A stretch of 8,412 nucleotides of DNA. Source: Actinomycetota bacterium. GTDB lineage: Bacteria; Actinomycetota; Acidimicrobiia; IMCC26256; PALSA-610. The DNA lies in the NCBI GenBank assembly GCA_030839105.1, contig JAUZEI010000135.1:1-8412 (forward strand). Direction: 5' to 3'. The number at the start of each line of letters is the position of its first letter. The first letter of the stretch is position 1. Made by a program: the position numbers and the translations under genes. The notes under the pieces were generated by a model. That model was not told the origin of the DNA, ran no database searches, and saw only the letters and a program-made list of their open reading frames with translations. Shown here in pieces: positions 1-5,934 of the stretch.

Positions 1-2405
1 GCGAGGCGTCCGTGGTGGTCGATGGCCACGCCTTCGACGGTCAGAGTCGCACCGATGGCGATGCCCTCGATCCGGCGCCGGCCGAAGAACACGACCGAGA
101 GCGCGCCGGTGTCGTCGGCCATCGTGCATTCGAGGCTGGGGCTGCCGCCGAGGGGCTCGACCCGCAGGGCCCGGACCCGGCCGTGCACCCTCGCGCTGTG
201 CCGGCACCGAACGTCGCCGATGGGCGTGGTCCCCGGCGGTCGGACGATCGGCACCTTGTCGGTCAGGACTTTCCCGGCGATCCTGGCCTTCCCGTTCCCG
301 TTCCCGTTGCCGTTGCCGTTCCCGTTGCCGTTCCCGTTGCCGTTCCCGTTCCCGTTCCCGTTGCCGTCGGCCTTCGGCGGCGTGAACTGCTCACCGACCC
401 TCACGGTTCCCCGGTCGTCGAAATGGAACGGGACGAGGGTGACGTTGGCGTGCGGGAGGCGCGAGATCTCGCGCGACAGCGACTCGGCCGTCCCGTCGTG
501 CAGGATCCGATTCCACGCGCCGCTGAACTTGCGTTCCGGCAGGAGCACGCATACTTCGGCCTCGCCCGAGCTCAATTCGTGCGCGACGGTCTCGACCGCG
601 GACCGGGTCAGACGCCGATCGGGACAATCGATGAGCTCGAGCCCGAGGTTCGTCAGACCGTGCTCGCGCCACTCCGCCGCGAGCTCTTCGGCGTGGTGAG
701 TATCGATGACGAAGTGCACCGCGCGCAGCTCGTCGGGCCGTAGTGCGCGCCCGAACTGCATGGCGCGGGCCACCGCGAGGTCGAGGCGGTCGACGAACAC
801 CATGACGATGAGCCGCTTGCGGACGGGCGCGGCGACGGCCCGGGGAACGTCGTGCGCGAGCGCTTCGTCCTCGGTCTTGTACTGCTTCGCCAGGCGCATC
901 AGGAAGAAGACCATGACCGGCACGAACAGGACGATGACCCAGGCGCCTTCCATGAACTTGAACCGGGCGATCACGAGGTCGACGACGAGCGACAGGAACG
1001 CGCCGGTCCCGTTGACGAAGAGCCCCCACCGCCAGCCCTGTTCCTTCTCGCGGATGTGGTGCTTGGCCATACCGGCCTGCGAGAGCGTGAAGGAGGTGAA
1101 GACCCCGATGGCGTAGAGCGGAATGAGGCGGTCGACCTTTGCGTCGGTAGCGAGGAGCAACACGATCGCGGCGATGGCGAGGAAGACGATGCCATTCGAG
1201 AACACCAGGCGGTGGCCGCGCTTCGTGAGCTGGCGGGGCATGAAGTTGTCGCCCGCGTGGAATGACGCGAGCCGGGGGAAGTCCGCGAAACTCGTGTTCG
1301 CGGCGAGGACCAGGATCAGCATCGTGCCGGCTTGCAGGCAGTAGTAGAGGAAGTTGCCGCCGATGCCTCCGCCGTAGGCGAGCTTGCCGATCTGTGAGAT
1401 CACCGTCGGTGTCCCGCTGATGAACGGAGCGACGTGCATCCGGGCGTCCATGATCGAGAGCCCGAGGAACATGATGCCGAGCAACGAGCCCATGACGACG
1501 AGGGTTGAACGCGCGTTCTTCCACTCCGGTCTCTTGAAAGCCGGCACTCCGTTCGAGATGGCCTCGACCCCGGTAACTGCCGCGCCTCCGGATGCGAACG
1601 AATGCAGCACGACTGCGAGGCCCGCGCCCGCGAGCAGTCCGGAGCCCTTGGAGCCGAAGGGCACGAGTCCCGCCGCGTGCGAGTAGTTCGCGCGGGCGAG
1701 GCTTCCATTGAAGGCCTTGAACACACCGACGCCGATCAGGACCGCCATGTTGACGATGAAGAAATAGGTCGGGACGGCGAAGAGCTTCCCGGACTCGCGT
1801 ACCCCGCGCAGGTTGCCCCACGCGATCACGACGACGAACGCGATCGAGATCCACAGGATCCACGGTTCGAACACCGAGAATGCAGACGCCAACGCTGCGG
1901 TGCCGGCGGCGACCGAAACCGACACCGTGAGTACATAGTCGGTGAGGAGCGCAACGCCGGCGACCTGCGCGGGCAGCAGACCGAAGTTGTCGCGGGTGAC
2001 CATGTACGCACCGCCCGCGGTGGGGTAGGCCCTGATGGTCTGGCGGTACGAGAGGATCAGGAAGAACAGGACGACGAGGAGTGCGGTCGTCACCGGAACG
2101 ACGAGCGCGAAGGCGCCGAGGCCGATCACCGGGATCAGGACCCGCAGCATCTCCTCGGTCGCGTACGCCGACGACGACAGGTTGTCCGAGGCGAATACGG
2201 CAAGCGCGGTGGGCTTGCCGAGACGCTCGTCCTCGAGTTGCTCCGTGTGGAGCGGAGGTCCGAGCAGCTTGTTCTTGATTCGGTAGCGCGTGCTGTCGGG
2301 CGGCAACTCCAGGCCCGGGACGAGGGGCACCGGCATGGGCCGCGCAGCAGATGCATCCGGCGGGGCCGGTGGCGCGTCGGTCGTCGATGTGGGGTCGGTC
2401 AGCAA
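1..2405 (-). CDS. kimA: KimA-type K+ importer fused to OB-fold domain (partial, 3' end off window)
   Basis: Predicted APC-superfamily proton-coupled potassium importer of the inner membrane. The frame is open from the TTG at 2405 to base 1 (801 codons). Chosen TTG: GGGAG at 2411-2415, 5-nt spacer; an in-frame ATG at 2336 lacks a ribosome site. Layout: Pro-rich cytosolic N-terminus (1-60), multi-span permease (about 66-505), USP-like cytoplasmic domain (about 525-665) ending in a KimA-like PFHF, twelve Asn-Gly pairs (682-705), then an OB-fold (about 725 onward) with DDTGALSVVFFGRRRIEGI. Residues D74, Y81, Y157, T160, S164, T278 and Y431 align with the Bacillus KimA K+-site residues D36, Y43, Y118, T121, S125, T230 and Y377 (numbers from memory). 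KimA ends after the USP-like domain, so the linker and OB-fold are extra. Regulation by cyclic di-AMP at the USP-like domain is known for KimA but only inferred here. The permease call is firm; the role of the OB-fold is unknown. Confidence 0.9.
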   Translation of the reverse strand, partial: MLTDPTSTTDAPPAPPDASAARPMPVPLVPGLELPPDSTRYRIKNKLLGPPLHTEQLEDERLGKPTALAVFASDNLSSSAYATEEMLRVLIPVIGLGAFALVVPVTTALLVVLFFLILSYRQTIRAYPTAGGAYMVTRDNFGLLPAQVAGVALLTDYVLTVSVSVAAGTAALASAFSVFEPWILWISIAFVVVIAWGNLRGVRESGKLFAVPTYFFIVNMAVLIGVGVFKAFNGSLARANYSHAAGLVPFGSKGSGLLAGAGLAVVLHSFASGGAAVTGVEAISNGVPAFKRPEWKNARSTLVVMGSLLGIMFLGLSIMDARMHVAPFISGTPTVISQIGKLAYGGGIGGNFLYYCLQAGTMLILVLAANTSFADFPRLASFHAGDNFMPRQLTKRGHRLVFSNGIVFLAIAAIVLLLATDAKVDRLIPLYAIGVFTSFTLSQAGMAKHHIREKEQGWRWGLFVNGTGAFLSLVVDLVIARFKFMEGAWVIVLFVPVMVFFLMRLAKQYKTEDEALAHDVPRAVAAPVRKRLIVMVFVDRLDLAVARAMQFGRALRPDELRAVHFVIDTHHAEELAAEWREHGLTNLGLELIDCPDRRLTRSAVETVAHELSSGEAEVCVLLPERKFSGAWNRILHDGTAESLSREISRLPHANVTLVPFHFDDRGTVRVGEQFTPPKADGNGNGNGNGNGNGNGNGNGNGNGNGKARIAGKVLTDKVPIVRPPGTTPIGDVRCRHSARVHGRVRALRVEPLGGSPSLECTMADDTGALSVVFFGRRRIEGIAIGATLTVEGVAIDHHGRL
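291..362 (-). repeat. Hexanucleotide repeat encoding (Asn-Gly)x12 linker
   Basis: Twelve consecutive AAC-GGG or AAC-GGC units (minus strand) encode an Asn-Gly linker between the USP-like and OB-fold domains of the KimA fusion. The third base of the Gly codon varies between units, so the array is not perfectly homogeneous. Because the unit is 6 bp, gain or loss of units keeps the frame. The protein segment should be flexible and unstructured, and Asn-Gly pairs are prone to deamidation. Confidence 0.95.
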
Positions 2406-2410
2406 CGTGT

Positions 2411-2415
2411 CTCCC
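2411..2415 (-). promoter_or_regulatory. Ribosome binding site deciding the TTG start of kimA
   Basis: GGGAG lies 5 nt before the TTG at 2405. An in-frame TAA at 2421-2423 rules out any start further upstream. The alternative ATG at 2336 has no purine-rich site at proper spacing. Confidence 0.6.
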
Positions 2416-2427
2416 GCGGATTATCGA

Positions 2428-2445
2428 GGCGGCCGATCGGCCGCC
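2428..2445. promoter_or_regulatory. 18-bp perfect palindrome in kimA leader
   Basis: GGCGGCCGATCGGCCGCC is perfectly self-complementary. It ends 22 bp before the kimA TTG and 12 bp before the GGGAG ribosome site. It could be a dimeric-repressor operator or a leader-RNA hairpin affecting translation. No T-tract follows on the minus strand, so a simple terminator is less likely. The symmetry is seen; the function is inferred. Confidence 0.5.
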
Positions 2446-2461
2446 CGAGTCATCACAACAG

Positions 2462-2505
2462 GACACCCGTCAATGCCGTATCAGGAACGCATCGAGACCC
2501 GTCAA
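2462..2505 (-). promoter_or_regulatory. Direct-repeat pair / putative kimA promoter region
   Basis: Two 12-bp copies, GACACCCGTCAA (2462-2473) and GAGACCCGTCAA (2494-2505) on the plus strand, differ at one base and start 32 bp apart, about three helical turns. Read on the minus strand each begins TTGACGGGT, and a perfect TTGACA lies at 2511-2516, so the region offers -35-like hexamers. The best -10 is weak: GATACG, 17 nt after the upstream TTGACG. The promoter assignment is tentative. Confidence 0.35.
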
Positions 2506-2633
2506 GAAGATGTCAAAAGCGCAAAGTCCGATCCCTCTTCACCCGGACAGACGGCGTGATTCAATGCCCACAACGCTTGGGGCAGGGTGCGGCCTGACGC
2601 GATCGACGACAACGCGTCTCGGTCGCCGCGTTC

Positions 2634-2658
2634 GGCTGAGGGGCCGACACCCTCAGTC
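2634..2658 (-). terminator. Hairpin over the sulfotransferase stop codon, possible terminator
   Basis: CTGAGGG (2636-2642) and CCCTCAG (2650-2656) form a perfect 7-bp stem with a 7-nt loop. It extends to 9 bp with one G-U and one G-C pair. The hairpin contains the TGA of the sulfotransferase gene (2653-2655). No U-tract follows, so it may be a weak or factor-assisted terminator or a 3'-end stabiliser. A second 6-bp stem (AACGCG 2611-2616 with CGCGTT 2627-2632) lies just downstream. Confidence 0.35.
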
Positions 2659-3273
2659 GAGGCCGACCAGGGCGCGGAAGTCATCTTTCGTGTTCGTGTG
2701 GGGAAAGGGCGTGTCGGGCACGGGCATACCGAGCGCGGTGCAGATCGGGTCCCAGCCGTCGCCGGGTTGCCAGTCGACGAGACGCTCGGGCGGAACGGTC
2801 GCGCGTACGGTCGCGTTGTGTTGCTCGTACGCCCGCTTGGCCGCGGTGGCGTCGCGCCACTCCGGTGTGAATCGATCGAAGAGCCCGCCGATCATCTGCA
2901 TCTGGGCCCGCATCGGTCCGTCCTCCGGCACGCCGCGCCGCGCGATCTCGAAGATCGTCTCATCGGCGCTCTCCCACCAGGCCTCCGTGCTCGAACGCGT
3001 CGACAGCAAGACGACCGCGTCGGGAAACGCCGCGGCAAGGTCTTGCCAGAACCCGACCACGGGCCAGTCGACCGCGGCGGTGAAGTTCTGCATCAGTGCG
3101 CGCCAATCGACGGGCAGGCCGTCGACGGCGTTCTGCCACGTGACGATGTCGTCGGGCCGACCGAAGACCTCGAGCATGTGGTAGCAGGTCCCGCCGAGCA
3201 ACTGTTCGAGCGCGACCTTCAGCGAGTTCGTTCCGGTGCGGCCGAGACCGGCTCCCACGACGCGTATCGCCAC
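2653..3273 (-). CDS. Sulfotransferase-family protein
   Basis: 206-residue cytosolic protein of the P-loop sulfotransferase superfamily, resembling the small bacterial Sulfotransfer_4-type proteins. The N-terminal GAGLGRTGTNS (residues 7-17) is the 5'-phosphosulfate-binding loop. CYHMLEV (30-36), VDWPVVGFWQDL (68-79) and a VLLSTRSSTEAWWES segment (about 88-102) match the family. The last contains the Arg/Ser pair expected to bind the 3'-phosphate of PAPS. The GTG start at 3273 has a strong GAGGGGG site 5 nt upstream and places the loop near the N-terminus, as usual. The longer frame reaching 3477 runs antisense-like through the upstream gene and is rejected. The gene follows the ferric-reductase-like gene by 37 bp. 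The acceptor substrate cannot be told from sequence, and some family members have no shown sulfotransferase activity. Confidence 0.85.
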   Translation of the reverse strand: MAIRVVGAGLGRTGTNSLKVALEQLLGGTCYHMLEVFGRPDDIVTWQNAVDGLPVDWRALMQNFTAAVDWPVVGFWQDLAAAFPDAVVLLSTRSSTEAWWESADETIFEIARRGVPEDGPMRAQMQMIGGLFDRFTPEWRDATAAKRAYEQHNATVRATVPPERLVDWQPGDGWDPICTALGMPVPDTPFPHTNTKDDFRALVGLD

Positions 3274-3293
3274 GCCCGCCCCCTCTTTTCGAC

Positions 3294-3333
3294 CTTCGAA
3301 GTTGAGAAGTCTAGATGTTGAGATGTCGAGATG
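3294..3333. repeat. Degenerate 8-bp tandem array across a stop codon
   Basis: Plus-strand units TTGAGAAG (3302-3309), TCTAGATG (3310-3317), TTGAGATG (3318-3325) and TCGAGATG (3326-3333), with a looser CTTCGAAG at 3294-3301, form four to five 8-bp copies. The second unit contains the TAG (CTA at 3311-3313) ending the ferric-reductase-like gene. The last residues (HLNI) of that protein are therefore encoded by repeat DNA. Confidence 0.7.
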
Positions 3334-4075
3334 CCGACGAGGAGCGGAAAAGGGCTTCCGGCCGAGCGGCCGGGGCGGAGCTTTCGGCCGACTCGACCAT
3401 GCGCGCGAGTTGCTCGACCTTGGCCTCCCTGTCGGCGCGGCGTGAACGGAGTGCCCGCTCGGAGGGTTCCGGGGCACACTCGTGGGTCACGACGCGCGGG
3501 GTTGACGCCGTCCGCCGGGACGACCGCCGCGGCGCGAGTATCCGGAACGCGGCCAGTATGAATACGAACAAGCCCCCGGTAAGCGCTATCCACTGCACTG
3601 CGAGGTTTCGGTTGTCGGCGCCCGCGGTGAAGCCGTGGAGCGTCGCGAGCCCGAACATCGGGATGCTCGTGAGGTGTACCGCGTGCCAGAGGCGGCGCGA
3701 TAACCGCTTCGTGACCCAGGACGTGACTTGGATCGCAACGAGGAGATAGGTCGCGGCGATACCCCATGCGACCGCACCCGTTCGCCACGACGATGCGAAC
3801 GGAACGAACAGCTCCCGCGGACCGAAGTACACGAAGTTGTCGACCCAGAGTGCTGCGATGTGCACCGCGACGAAAACAACGGAAAGCGTCGCGAGGAACT
3901 TGTGGAGGTCGAGCAACCACGCCGGCACGCCTCGACGGCGGATGAGGCGCGTCGACAATGCGAGGCCCCACAGAATGCTCAGCGTCACGACCGCCCATGC
4001 GATCAATCCCGACGCGCGTGCCGCGTACCACGAGAGCTTCTCGTTCAGTTCGCCCAACCCGACGATCGTCGTCAC
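3311..4075 (-). CDS. Ferric-reductase-like transmembrane heme protein
   Basis: 254-residue membrane protein with about five hydrophobic helices (residues about 21-42, 55-78, 99-121, 131-150, 159-180). It resembles the ferric reductase-like transmembrane domain (PF01794 type). Candidate heme-b ligands are H58, H72, H131, H134 and H147; spacing of the pairs suggests two hemes between helices 2 and 4. No FAD/NADPH-binding domain follows, so it needs a partner to supply or accept electrons. The C-terminal 70 residues form a charged cytosolic tail (ADREAKVEQLARMVE) that may be helical. The GTG start at 4075 overlaps the TGA of apbE as GTGA, pointing to translational coupling. A longer frame to 4858 is the shadow of apbE. 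The family call is good; the electron route is inferred. Confidence 0.85.
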   Translation of the reverse strand: MTTIVGLGELNEKLSWYAARASGLIAWAVVTLSILWGLALSTRLIRRRGVPAWLLDLHKFLATLSVVFVAVHIAALWVDNFVYFGPRELFVPFASSWRTGAVAWGIAATYLLVAIQVTSWVTKRLSRRLWHAVHLTSIPMFGLATLHGFTAGADNRNLAVQWIALTGGLFVFILAAFRILAPRRSSRRTASTPRVVTHECAPEPSERALRSRRADREAKVEQLARMVESAESSAPAARPEALFRSSSASRHLNI

Positions 4076-5013
4076 GTCGTTCCCGCCTCGAGGACGCGAC
4101 CATCGTCGAAGTAGATCCACGCGCGGACGTGCGCCGCTCCGACGAGCCCGAGCCCGAAGTCGGCACCACCCACGATGATCGACTTCGCGATCCCTTCCGC
4201 CCACCACGCGTCGCCGGCGGCGACGACCACGGCCGCGACGCCGGTGCGCGTGGAGTCGCCGGTCGCCGGGTCGAGGAGGTGGTGGAATTCGCGCCCGCCG
4301 CGCGTCCAGTGCCGCATGCGAGTCGTGCTCGTCACGATCGCGCCGTCGACGAGCGGGAAACGGAACGCGATGTTCGTTTCGTCGAATGGATCCAGCACGG
4401 GAACGTCCCACCCACCGTCGGCCGGTGGCTCGCCGCGGGCGCGGAGGTCCCCGCCCATGCCGACCAGTGCGGTGCGCGTGCCACGATCGACGAGTCCGCG
4501 CGCGACGAGGTCGGCCGCGAGCCCTTTCCCCACTCCGCCGAGATCGAGACGGACACCGGCCGCGAGCCGGACGCGCGACCGTTCCTCGTCGATCTCGACG
4601 CGTCCGAAACCGGGTGCGGATGCGCCGGCGGTTGGCGCGTCGGTATCCGATCCCGGCGCGACGAGCTCGAACGTGCGGTCGTAACCGACGCGCTCGAGCG
4701 CGTCCAGGATCGTCGGATCGAATCGTCCCGAACTCGCGCGATGAAGATCGGCCGCGCACGTGAGCGCGAGCAGCATCGACGCGCTGACGTCGGTCCAAAC
4801 CCCGTTGTTGGCGTTCACGCGTGACAGTTCGCTGTCGGTGCGGAAACGACTCCAGCACTGCTCCAGCCGTTCGAGTTCGTACATCGCCCAGTCAATGACG
4901 CCCTCGGGCGCGTCACCCGTGAGAACGTGGGCGCGGCTGCCCATGGCGCGCACGTTCCGCTCCGACCAGTAGCCATCCCGGGGCTCGATCGCGGATCCGG
5001 CGATCACGGGCAC
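4072..5013 (-). CDS. apbE: FAD:protein FMN transferase (ApbE family)
   Basis: 313-residue ApbE/Ftp-family enzyme, which splits FAD and links FMN covalently to a Ser/Thr of extracytoplasmic redox proteins. Family motifs in order: MGSRAHVL (24-31), SRFRTDSELSRVNAN, SGRFDPTILDAL, LDLGGVGKGLAADL, ALVGMGGDLRARG and TSTTRMRHW followed by FHHLLDPATGD. The length fits the family. The GTG start at 5013 has GGGA 4 nt upstream and lies 58 nt after the proline-rich gene; no in-frame upstream start fits better. No signal peptide or lipobox is visible at the N-terminus, so localisation is unclear. The metal-site Asp and Thr of classical ApbE (D-x-x-x-T) appear as Glu and Lys in WAEGIAKS, which I recall as common in actinobacterial members. 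It is coupled to the downstream heme membrane protein through GTGA. Confidence 0.93.
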   Translation of the reverse strand: MPVIAGSAIEPRDGYWSERNVRAMGSRAHVLTGDAPEGVIDWAMYELERLEQCWSRFRTDSELSRVNANNGVWTDVSASMLLALTCAADLHRASSGRFDPTILDALERVGYDRTFELVAPGSDTDAPTAGASAPGFGRVEIDEERSRVRLAAGVRLDLGGVGKGLAADLVARGLVDRGTRTALVGMGGDLRARGEPPADGGWDVPVLDPFDETNIAFRFPLVDGAIVTSTTRMRHWTRGGREFHHLLDPATGDSTRTGVAAVVVAAGDAWWAEGIAKSIIVGGADFGLGLVGAAHVRAWIYFDDGRVLEAGTT

Positions 5014-5071
5014 TTGGTCCCGGTGCGTGCGGTGGACGAATCCCTGGCCGAGGCTCGTGCCGAACTGGTGC

Positions 5072-5773
5072 TCAACCGCAACGGCTGCCTTGGCACGGCG
5101 GAGGCGGCGGCGGGAACGGCGGGGGCGGCGGCACGAAAACCGTGGTCGGCGTGGGTGTGGTCGGCGTGGGTGTGGTCGGCGCGGGCGGCCGGGTGACGGG
5201 AACGGTCGGGTCCGGGGCTTTCGGGCTCCTCGGCGGAGGCGGGGACGCGCCCGCCGGTGTGGTCGCCGGTAAGGGGGCCGCGGATTGCGTTGCCCCGGGT
5301 GGCGGCGGCGTGGGAGACGGTGATGTCGCCGCCTGCGACGACGACGCGTTACCGCTTGCGCCTGGAAGTGTCGTGGGCGACGAGCCCCCGCGCGGAACGG
5401 TCGTGGTCCGCGGCGCCGGTTTCGCGGGTTCGGGCGGCGACTGCTTTCCGGCGGTCTTGGCTCGCGGCTTGGGGGAGGGCGTACGCGGCGACGCGCCCGC
5501 GGCCGTTGCGGTTCCGGCGAAAGTTGTATTGCCGGGCGTCGTCGACGCGCCGGACGCGGGCGCGGTGGCGCCGATCGAAGCGATGATCGACAAGAAGGCC
5601 GAGATGCTCAGGCCCGCGACGAGGATTCGAGTTTCGGTCGCGGGATGCCGCCGCCGCGATGACGGGCCCGGGCTCTGGGCCACGGGAGTGTTCCTCCCCG
5701 CGTTGCTCCTCCGGGCGCGGCGCTGCGCGAGACGCGCGAGCCGTTCGTCGAGATCGGGTGTCGGCTCTGTCAC
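5072..5773 (-). CDS. Single-pass proline/threonine-rich membrane protein, function unknown
   Basis: 233 residues from the GTG at 5773. A charged N-terminus (DERLARLAQRRARRS) and Arg-rich stretch precede one hydrophobic helix (RILVAGLSISAFLSIIASIG, 49-68). About 160 Ala/Pro/Thr/Ser residues follow, ending in poly-proline and CQGSRCG. Positive residues before the helix predict N-inside topology with the low-complexity part outside. PASGAST (72-78), just after the helix, contains SGAS, which loosely resembles the ApbE flavinylation site [S/T]GA[T/S] but lacks the usual preceding Asp. The gene stands directly upstream of apbE and the heme protein, so an electron-carrier or FMN-acceptor role is possible but unproven. 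The start is uncertain: an in-frame ATG at 5815 would add 14 residues but has no ribosome site. An overlapping plus-strand frame looks like its shadow. Confidence 0.7.
   Translation of the reverse strand: MTEPTPDLDERLARLAQRRARRSNAGRNTPVAQSPGPSSRRRHPATETRILVAGLSISAFLSIIASIGATAPASGASTTPGNTTFAGTATAAGASPRTPSPKPRAKTAGKQSPPEPAKPAPRTTTVPRGGSSPTTLPGASGNASSSQAATSPSPTPPPPGATQSAAPLPATTPAGASPPPPRSPKAPDPTVPVTRPPAPTTPTPTTPTPTTVFVPPPPPFPPPPPPCQGSRCG
5144..5181 (-). repeat. 15-bp tandem repeat within the proline-rich gene
   Basis: GGTCGGCGTGGGTGT (plus strand) occurs at 5144-5158 and 5159-5173, followed by 8 bp of a third copy. It encodes the repeated Thr-Pro block near the C-terminus of the proline-rich protein. 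The 15-bp unit keeps the frame. Confidence 0.85.
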
Positions 5774-5796
5774 GCGTCCGTTCCGCTCCGGTCCAT
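5770..5796 (-). CDS. Possible 8-codon leader ORF overlapping the proline-rich gene start
   Basis: ATG at 5796 opens an 8-residue frame (MDRSGTDA) whose TGA (5770-5772) overlaps the GTG at 5773 as GTGA. A purine-rich GGGGGAAG lies 4 nt before the ATG, a better ribosome site than any before the GTG itself. This would supply ribosomes to the GTG by termination-reinitiation. It is only 8 codons and could be chance. Confidence 0.3.
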   Translation of the reverse strand: MDRSGTDA

Positions 5797-5887
5797 CGTG
5801 CTTCCCCCACTGCATGCGACGTTGGCGCTTTGACCATCGGCACGACGGGGGGTCGATCTGGAGCGGGGCGCCCGAATTGCGCGCGAT

Positions 5888-5928
5888 CTGCCGAACGCCG
5901 AACTGCCGAACGCCGAACTGCCGAACGC
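5888..5928. repeat. 15-bp tandem repeat, 2.7 copies
   Basis: CTGCCGAACGCCGAA occurs at 5888-5902 and 5903-5917, then 11 bp of a third copy. Each unit is itself two near-copies (CTGCCGAA, CGCCGAA) of a 7-8 bp element. The array ends 6 bp from the stop codon (5935-5937) of the F420-ligase-like gene, in its 3' non-coding region. The rest of the 5774-5934 gap shows no convincing promoter; an 8-bp palindrome GGGCGCCC lies at 5866-5873. Confidence 0.85.
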
Positions 5929-5934
5929 GCCGCG

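Noticed and set aside
12..743. 243-codon plus-strand frame with a Pro-Val/Ala-Val repeat
   Set aside because: It is antisense to the USP-like and OB-fold region; its repeat is the complement of the Asn-Gly tract.
391..2466. 691-codon open frame, minus strand, out of phase with kimA
   Set aside because: The translation is Arg/Pro/His-rich with no family similarity. The other frame gives a clear KimA permease with conserved motifs throughout.
2406..2580. Cyclic di-AMP (ydaO-type) riboswitch upstream of kimA
   Set aside because: Expected because Bacillus kimA has one, and CCGGGTGAAG occurs in the leader. I could not find the other conserved core segments or a closing stem. A covariance-model scan would settle it.
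1602..2597. 331-codon plus-strand frame
   Set aside because: Highly charged Arg/Glu/Asp-rich translation antisense to the kimA membrane helices, a typical high-GC artefact.
3274..3477. N-terminal extension of the sulfotransferase frame
   Set aside because: It overlaps the upstream gene and the 8-bp array. The GTG at 3273 has a strong ribosome site and places the binding loop at the N-terminus.
4076..4858. N-terminal extension of the ferric-reductase-like frame
   Set aside because: The Arg-rich translation is a shadow of apbE. The GTG at 4075 in the GTGA overlap gives a normal protein.
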